Assembly: GCA_029247405.1 (NCBI GenBank)
Contig: JAQWLH010000108.1
Coordinates: 1-64,000 of the forward strand
Origin: Mariniblastus sp.
GTDB taxonomy: Bacteria; Planctomycetota; Planctomycetia; Pirellulales; Pirellulaceae
Length of the DNA: 64,000 nt
Reading direction: 5' to 3'
Under the pieces are notes generated by a model. The model saw only the letters and a list, made by a program, of their open reading frames with translations, searched no databases and had not been told where the DNA came from. Positions 37,952-46,965 of this stretch are shown in pieces. Each line of letters starts with the position of its first letter. Position 1 is the stretch's first letter. A program made the translations under genes and the position numbers.

Positions 37952-38503
37952 ATGGGGCTCGAAGCCGTTGAACTAGTGATGGATGTCGAAGATCGCTTTG
38001 GAACATCCCTGCCGGATGCTGAAATAGAACGTCTCCAGACGATAGGTGACTTACACGCGTTTTTGATGGCGCGCATTGAATCACAAAATCCTGATATTTG
38101 TCCGTCTGCAACAATGTTCTACCCCATTCGAAGAATCCTTGTTGACAAATTCAACGTCGACCGAGCCGACGTCAAACCGTCTTCACTATTGGAATGTCTG
38201 CTCGACACCGAGAATCGCAAACCATTCTGGCGAACGATTAAATCTACCTTAGCGACGCGATTACCAAATCTAAAACGATCCAGATGGCTGCAATGGTCCG
38301 GTGATATTTTTCCGCCTGAATGTTCAACAGTTTCTCAGCTCGCCAAACGATGCATCGAATTCAATCGAATCACGAACGAGTTCACTTCAAACGATGGTGA
38401 AGCTGTATTTGAGGTCGTGCGTCAACTTGTCGCAGCGGTTGCCGGAGTCGACAAATCGAGGCTAACCGCCCAAACAAATTTTGTGAATGACCTTGGGTTT
38501 TAA
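37952..38503 (+). CDS. Acyl-carrier-protein-like protein in permuted order
   Basis: 183 residues from the ATG at 37952 (GGAG 11 bases upstream; TTG at 37937 is an alternative). Residues 1-42 (MGLEAVELVMDVEDRFG then the SLPDAEIERLQTIGDL stretch) match the second half of an acyl carrier protein, after the DSL motif. The C-terminus (VRQLVAAVAGVDKSRL and NFVNDLGF) matches the first half, stopping exactly at the DSL motif. The serine that would carry phosphopantetheine is absent at both ends. A central ~100-residue helical part is unrelated. Similar split carrier-like proteins are, as I recall, found in other bacteria; function unknown. Confidence 0.6.
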   Translation: MGLEAVELVMDVEDRFGTSLPDAEIERLQTIGDLHAFLMARIESQNPDICPSATMFYPIRRILVDKFNVDRADVKPSSLLECLLDTENRKPFWRTIKSTLATRLPNLKRSRWLQWSGDIFPPECSTVSQLAKRCIEFNRITNEFTSNDGEAVFEVVRQLVAAVAGVDKSRLTAQTNFVNDLGF

Positions 38504-38652
38504 ACTGATGCAATAGTCACCAGACGACAAGGTGATGTGCGCGAAGCAAACTGGGGTCTTGGCGCAGGTTCTGAACACATGTTTTCAACACCGCAATTTT
38601 GACAGCTCAAGCTCTTATCGGTCTAATCATGTCTGACCGTTGGCTTGATGGT

Positions 38653-38690
38653 GGTTCACGGGAACCGTCGGCCTGGTGATTTTTTACGTT
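38653..38690. repeat. attC-like right end with adjacent hairpin
   Basis: GGTTC-ACGG-GAACC forms a perfect 5-bp hairpin and is followed by GTCGGCCTGGTGATTTTTTA then CGTT, resembling the GTGATC...CGTT right arm. It lies about 35 bases before the next start. Confidence 0.35.
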
Positions 38691-38723
38691 CTACAACTCA
38701 TTCATTCAGGATTGGAAACATCG

Positions 38724-39569
38724 ATGAACCAGAAATTCGGCGAGGTTACGATCGCAGTATCTCTACTTGTTCTCCTCCTAATCGCTGTCACGGTTTCGAC
38801 CGCACAGGATGCAACGACGACGAATGAGCAATCGCAATCTGAATCTGACGGAACGACTCACGATCACCTTTGGACGAAAACCACAACCATTGGGCAGATT
38901 GTTGCTGACCGCCCCCAGACTGCACGAGTATTTGAACTCGTTGAGATCGACTATTGCTGTGGAGGGCAGGTCTCACTTGAAGATGCTGCTTTAGAAAAGC
39001 GAATTAAGGTTAACAGGTTACTCGCCGCACTATCTGCCGTGGGATCCGCCACTCAAGAAACCGGGAGACGCAATTGGCAAAAGGCGAACATTGGCGAATT
39101 GATGGACCATATCGTCGCTCGCCATCACACATGGTTGCGACGGGAATTACCGCCGCTGGTTGAAACAACGAAAACCGTCCACCGCGTCCATGGAAGGAAA
39201 CACACGGAACTAAAAAAGATTGCTGACATCGTCGCAAAATTGCCTGACGCTATCCTGCCTCACTTGGCCTACGAAGAACAAACTGTATTTCCTGCAATAA
39301 AAACTCTGGCAACCGGCAATCCGGTGAAAAACATCCCTCGTTTCTTGGAAGAAATGCGAACGGATCACGACCAAATAGGTGAACAGTTGCACGAGCTTCG
39401 AAAGCTCACTGGTGATTTTTTAATTCCAGAAGATGCGTGCGCCAAATACAGAGAAATGCTCACCGGGCTCGAGGCGCTGGAGCGTGACCTGCATATTCAC
39501 GTACACTTGGAAAACAACATATTGCTGTCACGGGCGCTCAAGTTGGCCGAATCTGCCAATGATCAGTGA
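38724..39569 (+). CDS. RIC/ScdA-YtfE family di-iron protein with an N-terminal export signal
   Basis: 281 residues from the ATG at 38724 (an upstream TTG is in frame). Known RIC proteins repair iron-sulfur clusters damaged by nitric oxide or oxidants. The N-terminal domain signature TIGQIVADRPQTARVFE then IDYCCGG (Cys78, Cys79) is intact, and the hemerythrin-like domain carries His and Glu ligands (ARHHTWLRRE, HGRKHTE, HLAYEEQTVFPA, DHDQIGEQL and HVHLENN). What is odd is the hydrophobic N-terminus (VTIAVSLLVLLLIAVTVSTA), which would send or anchor it outside the cytoplasm. It overlaps the next gene by 4 bases (GTGA). Confidence 0.85.
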   Translation: MNQKFGEVTIAVSLLVLLLIAVTVSTAQDATTTNEQSQSESDGTTHDHLWTKTTTIGQIVADRPQTARVFELVEIDYCCGGQVSLEDAALEKRIKVNRLLAALSAVGSATQETGRRNWQKANIGELMDHIVARHHTWLRRELPPLVETTKTVHRVHGRKHTELKKIADIVAKLPDAILPHLAYEEQTVFPAIKTLATGNPVKNIPRFLEEMRTDHDQIGEQLHELRKLTGDFLIPEDACAKYREMLTGLEALERDLHIHVHLENNILLSRALKLAESANDQ

Positions 39570-40771
39570 AACTCGGTGCGGACCCTGTCGCAACGGCATG
39601 GAGTAAATCGGTGCACTGGAGTTGCGTGCTCGCACGTGTTTTAAAATTGATTAACTTATCGTTTCGATTCGGCAATCTATCCCGTCATCTACCGTGGGAG
39701 AGCAAAATTAATCCTCCATCATTGCATGTCATTTTGACTCTGATGCTTGGTTTACCATTGGCCGGCGTCACCAAGGCTCAAACGAATCGCGAACCGCCAT
39801 CAATAAATGAAACGGTCGTAAAACAAGCTCAAGTAGACCCGGCTCAAAAGAAACATGGGTTGATCGGCCTCCGCCCAATTCCAGCCGACCAAGCAGGAAC
39901 AAACCACAACCATGGCGGTTCGTGGGCAGGAATGCCAACCTACGACCAACAGAAAGGGAATTACCCATTTGTCGCCAAGCACATTGACACGCTATTCGGG
40001 TGGGTGCCCGATGGCGACTTTGAGACCAAGCGTATCTTTTTTGAGTACTACTGGGGGCTTAGTAAAAAACGAGACAACCTCGACCCAAACAAGAATCAAT
40101 TGATCCAGACAATTCGTCGATGGGAACAGCGAGGCGGTGAAATTGAACATATCCTCATCTGTCGGGAAGCACGATTAGCGGTCAAACGTGGTTGGGCAGA
40201 TGCTGAACTCGGACCCTTCAAAGAAGATGGGCGAATTCTTTCTGAAAAAGATATCGACGACATACGCCAGCTTTTTAAGGACGCTTACGCGCAAGACCTT
40301 ACGAAACACACTGACTACAAATTACTCATGATGGTCGAGGAGCCAACTTTTTTTTCGACCAATGCGAAGGCGCAGAAAATAATCAAAATGACCAGTGGCG
40401 TGGCATACGAAGCCCATCAGTTCAACCGGCATTGGCCACTGGAAACTGGTTGGTCCAAACCTAAAGAAGTTGTCGCGGGTGCGAAATGGACCCTGGAGCA
40501 AGACCTCGACTACGTTTTTTACTATGGACCTATCCTTTGGAAACAAGACAAGAGCTACGAGCCTTTGCTCGAACGAAAGTGGCTCGAATCGTTTTGGGCA
40601 GCGGGACTTCCTAAACAGCATACAAAGATGCACTATTACCTCAACTTATTTCCACACCACACTGGCCGGAATCGACCGGTCGGTCCAGAATCCAATCCTC
40701 ACTCAATCCTCGGATTTACCAAGTGGATGATTGAAGAGGTAAAATTCAATACTCAACAGCCAAATGAATAA
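39566..40771 (+). CDS. Exported protein of unknown function, coupled to the RIC-like gene
   Basis: Up to 401 residues if the GTG at 39566 is used. The signal-like segment LHVILTLMLGLPLAGVTKAQ is only reached at residues ~53-72, so translation may start later at an unmarked codon. The mature part has a histidine/glycine stretch (NHNHGGSWAGMP), then mostly alpha/beta sequence with many aromatic residues near the end. No family recognised. The stop codon TAA lies in TAACAA, where the clearest attC-like site begins. Confidence 0.65.
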   Translation: MKLGADPVATAWSKSVHWSCVLARVLKLINLSFRFGNLSRHLPWESKINPPSLHVILTLMLGLPLAGVTKAQTNREPPSINETVVKQAQVDPAQKKHGLIGLRPIPADQAGTNHNHGGSWAGMPTYDQQKGNYPFVAKHIDTLFGWVPDGDFETKRIFFEYYWGLSKKRDNLDPNKNQLIQTIRRWEQRGGEIEHILICREARLAVKRGWADAELGPFKEDGRILSEKDIDDIRQLFKDAYAQDLTKHTDYKLLMMVEEPTFFSTNAKAQKIIKMTSGVAYEAHQFNRHWPLETGWSKPKEVVAGAKWTLEQDLDYVFYYGPILWKQDKSYEPLLERKWLESFWAAGLPKQHTKMHYYLNLFPHHTGRNRPVGPESNPHSILGFTKWMIEEVKFNTQQPNE

Positions 40772-40854
40772 CAAACAACTGAACTTGTTCTTGCCGATGG
40801 CGTGTTTTGATTGAAACAAAGACCACTTTGGCGGCTCGCTGATCGTTGCCGTTA
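40769..40854. repeat. attC-like recombination site (clearest copy)
   Basis: The left arm TAACAAACAACTGAAC starts at a stop codon. The right arm is GGCTCGCTGATCGTTGCC then GTTATG. Outer boxes pair (TAAC/GTTA), inner boxes pair (CAAC/GTTG), and the unequal AAA/CC spacer is unpaired, as in attC. Length is 86 bases. Confidence 0.6.
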
Positions 40855-40933
40855 TGCCTTGGGAAATTAATGCAAAGAGGATTCGAAGTCGCTCGTTGAT
40901 TTTCTCCATTGTCTGGTTTGAGCGTCGTGAAGG

Positions 40934-41656
40934 TTGAATGAAACGCATCACACAGACGATCATGACAATCCTGCTGCGCCCTTTGTCATCGCATTGGGGC
41001 TTCTTGTGTTCGGAGTACTTGGAGTGATTGCCATTCCACTTTCTGTACGCGGACATTGAAAACACCGATGTGGGCCTAGACAAATACACGGCTCAAAGAG
41101 AACGTTAACGCCTACCGAAATAGCGGAACAGGGTGGATCAGGAAGCTTAATCGTTGACCAACTCGACTGGGGTGGCAAATCAAAATATTGTTGGTGAACT
41201 CCTGAAGAGGTTGAGGCAATTACTCCACAACCGGTTACCCTCTTGGCTGACCGCATCAAATCACGTGAATCCAAACTTAATGCCGATGAACTTTCACTTG
41301 ATCGATGGATCTACAACACCTATTTGGATCCTTTCAGCGGCATTGCATACCTCATTACGATAGAACGTGGTGATCTTTTAGCGTCACAACTCCAGGCCGA
41401 TATGACCAAGTTAAAACTGATTGAAACTTGGTCAGGTCCTGTAAAGAAATTTGGTTTGCAAAACGCCGAATGACAAGCCAGACATCACAGAAACGAAGCT
41501 TGGGCCCTTTCAAATGGCCCCTCACTCGTCGCGGACCTGTTATGGCGAACGACGTATCAAAATGCACGACCAGACGCCGAGATCAAGTATCACGACGAAG
41601 GGACTCATGCTGGGCTTGGATGGCGCGAGCCGCTGCTGCCGCTCCTTTATCGTTGA
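40934..41656 (+). pseudogene. Decayed coding region, one frame interrupted by TGA codons only
   Basis: One frame from a TTG at 40934 (GAAGG directly upstream) is protein-like for much of 241 codons but has TGA at 41057, 41195, 41471 and 41654, and no TAA or TAG. Pieces: a membrane helix (PAAPFVIALGLLVFGVLGVI), LNADELSLDRWIYNTYLDPF, and a last piece ending AGLGWREPLLPLLYR. Another frame continues the first piece with YADIENTDVGLDKYTAQRER and a stop inside GTTAACG, so a frameshifted small gene is also possible. I call it decayed. Confidence 0.35.
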
Positions 41657-42336
41657 AAAATGCCGCTTCAGCTGCCGAGAACGCGCTAATTGCTCAAATC
41701 AAAATTACGATTCAGCACGCGACCACGCTTGCGAGATTAATCATGATCAGTCAGCAAGTTAGAAAGCTATCTTTGTCCTATGTCCTGCGGAAGTCGGGAG
41801 AAGGCCACTGGTTTCAACGGTTGATTAGCTTGGACGCCCCAAAAAAGGGAATAGAAATCTGGCGGTCTTAACGCTAATTTTTGTCAATCGGCGGTGTTCA
41901 CTCGCTCTGCTCATGTTTGTATTTTGGATGCCCAGGGATACGTTGCACCAATTAGCACCGCTGAGCGAAACCAAATCGACGACGACCGCTGCGGATTTTC
42001 TCCGTTCGCGGGTTGGTTTCCTCTGCTACTGCTCCGATGCGATAGCTGGCGTGGCACCCCAATATAGCGCGAGACCTTTGTATTTCTTGCGATATTGGAC
42101 GGTTCTTGTATGGAATCCAAATTCAAGTTTTGCACCTCGATAATTGACCGCCATTTTATTAGACTTACGTCTCGCCAACGTGGGGTAGATCTCTCACCAT
42201 GGCGGTTTGTTCGCGAGTCGACATCGACGTTTTGATTTAGTGGCGATAGTGGAGGGGGGAACTCACCTCGACAACCGCATGAACAGAACGCACCAGACAA
42301 CCAGATAGGCTTATATTTTTAGTCAATATCTGTTTT
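41657..42336. other. Gene-poor stretch before the tRNA
   Basis: About 680 bases. Open frames on both strands lack protein-like composition, and no family is recognised. It may be further decayed cassette DNA. The right end holds the tRNA promoter. Confidence 0.4.
42312..42317 (+). promoter_or_regulatory. Candidate -10 box for the tRNA gene
   Basis: TATATT lies 19 bases before the mature tRNA 5' end. No good -35 box is seen at the usual spacing. Confidence 0.3.
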
Positions 42337-42418
<82 letters not shown>

Positions 42419-42687
42419 CATTTGCGAAACCGGAGCGACCCGCGAGTTGGCCGTCAAGGCAATTTCGCGGTGCGGTAAATCTCGCCGCTTATCCGCAGTG
42501 TTCACAACACCTTGTGATGCCCCTCATCACAATAACGCGCTCAAATTCCTGTTGGCGGGGCGAGGGTTGCTTTCGACTTTCGACCGTACAGCTACTTGAA
42601 TGGACCGTCGAGCAACGGACCGGTTCTTGGTCAGAACATAACAATCATCTGCTCAACTATCACAAACACCACCCATGTGTTCTTTAT

Positions 42688-43599
42688 TCAATTGGCAAAG
42701 ATCTCGTTCACATTTCTGCGCATCATATCGGCAAGCTTCTGGGTTGGCAGGTCATTGGCGTCCCGTCCAAACGGCATCTCGATTTCTTCGGCGATGATTT
42801 CCAAAGAAACCAAGACGTAGAAGACAAAAACCGAAATCGGAATCGCCCAGTATTCGAAATAGGCAACAAATCCGATTGGCAAGGTCACAATGTAGAAGAA
42901 AATAAATTTCTTCAGGAAGATGCTGTACGAAAAAGGAATGGGCGTGTTCTTGATTCTCTCGCAAGCTCCCATAATATCAAAGAAGGATTTCAATTCCTTG
43001 TCGACCACAATCAATTCATCACCGCTGAGGTGACCCGAATCGACCAAAGATTTTGTTTTGCGATACAAAGATTGAATCATTAAGTTGGGGACATGCTGTT
43101 GATCGGCACGAAAAATACTTGGCTTGAATTCTTCGACTTCCTCGATTTCATTTAGCTTGATGCCTTCTCGAAGATGTTCTTTGAGGGCAGTCGGGAAATT
43201 GCCAATCATTGCTCTGAAAAACTCTTTTTCCGCCTGGCAGCTTTCCGGGAGAAAAGCATTAATCTTCACCGACAGATTTCGTGTATTGTTGACTAACGCA
43301 CCCCACATTTTTCGTCCTTCCCACCAACGATCGTAAGCCGTGTTGGTTCGAAAGACGACCAACAGGGAAAGCACGAAGCCGAGAATCGAGTGCATGATGG
43401 TCGTATTTTTCAGCACCTTCTCAACGGCTTCACCCGACTCACTCATTCGCAAGTCACGAAGAAAATGAATTTCAACAGCCGCGACAATGGCTGTGTAGGC
43501 GGCAACAATCAACATCTCTCTTAGCAGGATACGGAAGGTATCCGTTTTGTGAAAGTTGAGAATATGTCGAAACCAGACTTTGTTGTTGTATTCAATCAT
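42688..43599 (-). CDS. Bestrophin-family anion channel-like membrane protein
   Basis: 303 residues, a normal length for bacterial bestrophins (formerly UPF0187/YneE). Family features: a start of MIEYNNKVWFRHI, FRTNTAYDRWWEGRKMWG, then RNLS, and further helices at the C-terminal side (FIFFYIVTLPIGFVAYFEYW). The protein forms pentameric ion channels. Transcribed toward the tRNA and divergent from the sulfatase pair. Confidence 0.92.
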   Translation of the reverse strand: MIEYNNKVWFRHILNFHKTDTFRILLREMLIVAAYTAIVAAVEIHFLRDLRMSESGEAVEKVLKNTTIMHSILGFVLSLLVVFRTNTAYDRWWEGRKMWGALVNNTRNLSVKINAFLPESCQAEKEFFRAMIGNFPTALKEHLREGIKLNEIEEVEEFKPSIFRADQQHVPNLMIQSLYRKTKSLVDSGHLSGDELIVVDKELKSFFDIMGACERIKNTPIPFSYSIFLKKFIFFYIVTLPIGFVAYFEYWAIPISVFVFYVLVSLEIIAEEIEMPFGRDANDLPTQKLADMMRRNVNEIFAN

Positions 43600-43941
43600 C
43601 GCGTATACGAATGCGGAACTATGATTTTTAGGGGAAATTTCGATCGAACTTTAAACAACAATTTCCTCATTGTCTAGGCAGTCCGAGAGCAAAGTATGCC
43701 GCTGCGCCTCGATCGGGTTCCGCCCAGTCTCAAACGTTTCCAGAGATACAACTGCCAGTAGTTCTTTTGCAACTCCGGCTGGATCATGAATCTCTGCGAG
43801 AGTGTAAGATAGTGTTTGCTCGATTATCACACTGAAGGCCTAAACGTGCTTGAATGCAAACTAAAATCGATTTTCCGTCGTGGACTTTTCTCAGAAGTAT
43901 CGAATGCTTCATCTCCCTTAACAGGGAACCGTTTGACAAGC
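43600..43941. other. Divergent intergenic region
   Basis: About 340 bases between the bestrophin gene and the sulfatase. An open frame extends the sulfatase upstream from a TTG at 43816, but the ATG at 43942 sits just before the signal peptide and is preferred. Confidence 0.4.
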
Positions 43942-45273
43942 ATGGCTGTGCCCACCATGTCTCCCGCATCGGTGGTCCTCGTTTGGTTTAAAACAACTCT
44001 TTGCTTGCTGGCTTGTCTCGTCGGTGGGGCGACGCCGAATCTATCGCTCGCCGATCGTCCACCCAACATTGTCGTCATTCTTGCTGACGACTTGGGCTGT
44101 TGCGACATGGACCTGTACGGCGGCTGGGTTAAAACCCCGCGCATCAAAGAAATGGCTCAACAGGGGATGCTCTTTACTGACTTCCACACCAACTCTTCGG
44201 TTTGCAGCCCGACCCGTGCCGCATTCCTTACTGGCCGATATCAGCAGCGTGTCGGCATCGTGGATGTGATCGTGGGTAGTCGAGAACCGGAAAGTGGAAT
44301 CAAGCCCTCGGTCCCAACTCTCCCGCGTGTGTTGAAGGACAATGGCTACGCGACGGGCCTATTTGGCAAATGGCACTGCGGGTATCAAGACGCATACAAC
44401 CCAACCCACCACGGCTTCGATGAATTCGTCGGTTTTCTCAATGGGGCGACGGATTATCACCAACATGGTGCGTGGCGAGTCGGCCTCGAAAAGAAGAACG
44501 TGCCTGGTTATTCGACCCACATCATCACCGATCGAAGCGTCGACTTCATCAAACGCAACCAAGATAAACCGTTCTTCCTTTATGTGTCGCACGCGGCGGT
44601 ACACAATCCCTACCAAAGCATCGAGGACACTCCCGACAAACGCAACAAAGGCGAAAACCCCAACCGGATCAACGACAAGAACCGAGCCAAGTACAAGTGG
44701 ATGCTTGAGGATATGGATCAGGGCGTCGGAAAAATCCTCGACACACTCGCAGAACTCAACCTCGCAGAAAACACCTTGGTCATGTTCTTCTCGGACAATG
44801 GTGCCGTAGGAATGTGCCCGAAGGAATTCCGTAAATATCGCGGGGGCAAGTTTAGCCACTACGAAGGAGGGCATCGAGTCCCAGCGATTGCCTGGTGGCC
44901 GGGCAAGGTCGCGCCAGGTACTCGGTCCGACAAACTGGTCGTCGGCTTCGACCTGTTCCCGACGTTCACTGAAATCGCTGGCCTCACAAAACACACGCCC
45001 GCTAATCTTGATGGTAAAAGTTTCAAGTCGCATTTATTAGAGCAACAAGACTTCCCGGATCGAACTATCTTTTTTGGTTACGAACCCAAACTCGGGACAG
45101 CAATGCGGCGCGGTGATTGGAAAATGATAATCAAACAAAACAACGTCCAACTCTTTAACCTTCAGAACGATCCTCGGGAAACGACCAATGTGGCTTCCCA
45201 AAATTCTGAAATCACCCAATCCATGAGACAAGCGATTGAGCGGTTCAAAGCAGAGGTTACGCCTGGATCATAG
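43942..45273 (+). CDS. Exported type I sulfatase (formylglycine)
   Basis: 443 residues from the ATG at 43942. A signal peptide (VLVWFKTTLCLLACLVGGA) is followed by the sulfatase fold: NIVVILADDLGCCDMDLYGG, the modification site CSPTR (Cys88) with FLTGRY, FGKWHCGYQ, and FFSDNGAVG. No C-terminal appendage, so it is a compact arylsulfatase A-like enzyme. Followed 58 bases later by a second sulfatase. Confidence 0.93.
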   Translation: MAVPTMSPASVVLVWFKTTLCLLACLVGGATPNLSLADRPPNIVVILADDLGCCDMDLYGGWVKTPRIKEMAQQGMLFTDFHTNSSVCSPTRAAFLTGRYQQRVGIVDVIVGSREPESGIKPSVPTLPRVLKDNGYATGLFGKWHCGYQDAYNPTHHGFDEFVGFLNGATDYHQHGAWRVGLEKKNVPGYSTHIITDRSVDFIKRNQDKPFFLYVSHAAVHNPYQSIEDTPDKRNKGENPNRINDKNRAKYKWMLEDMDQGVGKILDTLAELNLAENTLVMFFSDNGAVGMCPKEFRKYRGGKFSHYEGGHRVPAIAWWPGKVAPGTRSDKLVVGFDLFPTFTEIAGLTKHTPANLDGKSFKSHLLEQQDFPDRTIFFGYEPKLGTAMRRGDWKMIIKQNNVQLFNLQNDPRETTNVASQNSEITQSMRQAIERFKAEVTPGS

Positions 45274-45331
45274 ATAAATGCCTGCCCCACTTAGGATGCT
45301 GGATCAATTGTAAAAAAGAGGACGATCAAGA

Positions 45332-46738
45332 ATGGGAAAGAACTCATGTATTTTATTTGGCGTACTATTGGTCTTCCTGACGGCCTTGACTCAGCAAGTC
45401 AGTGCGCAGGCCGAGAAAACCACCAAGTTACGTCAACCGCATATGGTGCTGTTCCTCGCCGACGACTTAGGTTGGGGCGATGTCGGTTACCACGGTAGCC
45501 AGATTAAGACGCCGCATATTGATGCCCTCGCTGAAGCTGGCACGCGATTGAATCGTTTTTATGTGATGCCGGTTTGTTCGCCGACTCGTGGGGCACTCAT
45601 GACAGGACGGTACCCTGTACATTTGGGCCTTCAATGCGGTGTTGTTCGACCTTGGGCCGAGCACGGTTTGCCGACCGACGAACGCACCCTCCCGCAAGCG
45701 CTTCAGGAGGTGGGTTATAAAACAGCAATCGTTGGCAAATGGCATTTGGGCCATAACGACCCTTCGTTCCTTCCTACCAATCGTGGATTTGACCATCAAT
45801 ACGGCCACTACAATGGCGCATTGGATTACTTCACGCATATCCGTGACGGCGGCCATGACTGGCATCGCAACGATCGACGGAACGATGACCCGGGCTATAC
45901 GACCGAACTCATTGCTCGGGAGGCGACACGAGTCATTGAGCAGCATGACCCCTCGAAGCCCTTGTTCCTGTATGTGCCGTTCAACGCCCCGCACAGTCCC
46001 ATTCAGGCACCCGAAAAGTACATTCAACGATACTCCGAAATTAAAAATCCAAAACGCCGAGTTTTCGCGGCGATGGTCGACTGCATGGATGACGCAATCG
46101 GTCAGATCATGGAACAACTCAAAGCCAGTGGGTTTGCGCCTGAAAACACCCTCGTCATTTTCGCGAGCGACAACGGCGGCATCGTCCAATTTGGATCCGT
46201 TGGACCATGGCGAGGACAAAAAGGAAAGCTGTACGAGGGCGGTGTCCGTTCCCCGACCATTGTTGTTTGGAAGGGACAACTCAAACCAGGAAGTCAAGTC
46301 AATGAACCAATGCACATCGTCGATTTGTACCCCACCTTGCTGCGACTCGCCGGCGCTGACCTGAAACAAGCCAAGCCGCTCGATGGCCATGATGCATGGC
46401 CTACGATTTCAACTGGCAAGCCTTCGCCACACACTTCGATCTTGCTCAACAGCACACCTTTTACTGGCGCCGTCCTCGAGGGGAACTGGAAACTCATTTG
46501 GAACGGGCAAGTCCGAGCCAACCAAACCGAGCTACCTAAAAATGAACTCTGGGAATTATACGATCTTGCCAACGACCCGACCGAGAGCAACAACCTCTAC
46601 GCCAAACAACCTGAGATCGCCTCTCGCTTGAAAAAGGTAGTTCAAGACTATCGCAACAAAGCAGCAAAGCCAAACATTCCACCCAACCGCACCCCCAAAG
46701 ATTTCAACACGCCCGCCGTGTGGGGTGAATTCAGATAA
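45332..46738 (+). CDS. Exported arylsulfatase (formylglycine)
   Basis: 468 residues. A signal peptide ends near VSAQA. Motifs: MVLFLADDLGWGDVGYHG, the modification site CSPTR (Cys82) with LMTGRYPVHLG, GKWHLGH and FASDNGGI. Closest in pattern to arylsulfatase B/iduronate-type enzymes acting on glycans. Tandem with the sulfatase at 43942 and probably co-transcribed. Confidence 0.94.
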   Translation: MGKNSCILFGVLLVFLTALTQQVSAQAEKTTKLRQPHMVLFLADDLGWGDVGYHGSQIKTPHIDALAEAGTRLNRFYVMPVCSPTRGALMTGRYPVHLGLQCGVVRPWAEHGLPTDERTLPQALQEVGYKTAIVGKWHLGHNDPSFLPTNRGFDHQYGHYNGALDYFTHIRDGGHDWHRNDRRNDDPGYTTELIAREATRVIEQHDPSKPLFLYVPFNAPHSPIQAPEKYIQRYSEIKNPKRRVFAAMVDCMDDAIGQIMEQLKASGFAPENTLVIFASDNGGIVQFGSVGPWRGQKGKLYEGGVRSPTIVVWKGQLKPGSQVNEPMHIVDLYPTLLRLAGADLKQAKPLDGHDAWPTISTGKPSPHTSILLNSTPFTGAVLEGNWKLIWNGQVRANQTELPKNELWELYDLANDPTESNNLYAKQPEIASRLKKVVQDYRNKAAKPNIPPNRTPKDFNTPAVWGEFR

Positions 46739-46744
46739 GACGAC

Positions 46745-46771
46745 ATTCCAAATCATTCTTGGAATCTTACT
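46745..46771 (+). terminator. Hairpin after the second sulfatase
   Basis: ATTCCAA and TTGGAAT form a perfect 7-bp stem with a 7-base loop, 7 bases after the stop codon. The following T-rich run is short, so it is a weak rho-independent terminator candidate. Confidence 0.4.
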
Positions 46772-46965
46772 TACTTGGTAAAAACCCATAGCTTATTTAC
46801 CAGCGGTGAATACTTATCCTCCGCTCAACGCTGCCTTCGGCCAAATCAATTATTTGCCTCACTTGCCACCCCATTCAATCCGTTTGCGAACGTTAGCAAG
46901 TCAAATGGGATGGTTGAAATCAGAATCGAAACACTCGCCTGAACGTCGACTCCGATTTGAAATTC

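Noticed and set aside
41911-42300. 129-residue minus-strand frame and a 76-residue plus-strand frame over the same DNA
   Set aside because: Neither has protein-like composition or a start signal; treated as gene-poor DNA.
44359-45033. 224-residue minus-strand frame
   Set aside because: Antisense to the sulfatase at 43942; composition is that of a shadow frame.
45467-46390. 307-residue minus-strand frame
   Set aside because: It lies entirely opposite the sulfatase at 45332, whose motifs are clear.
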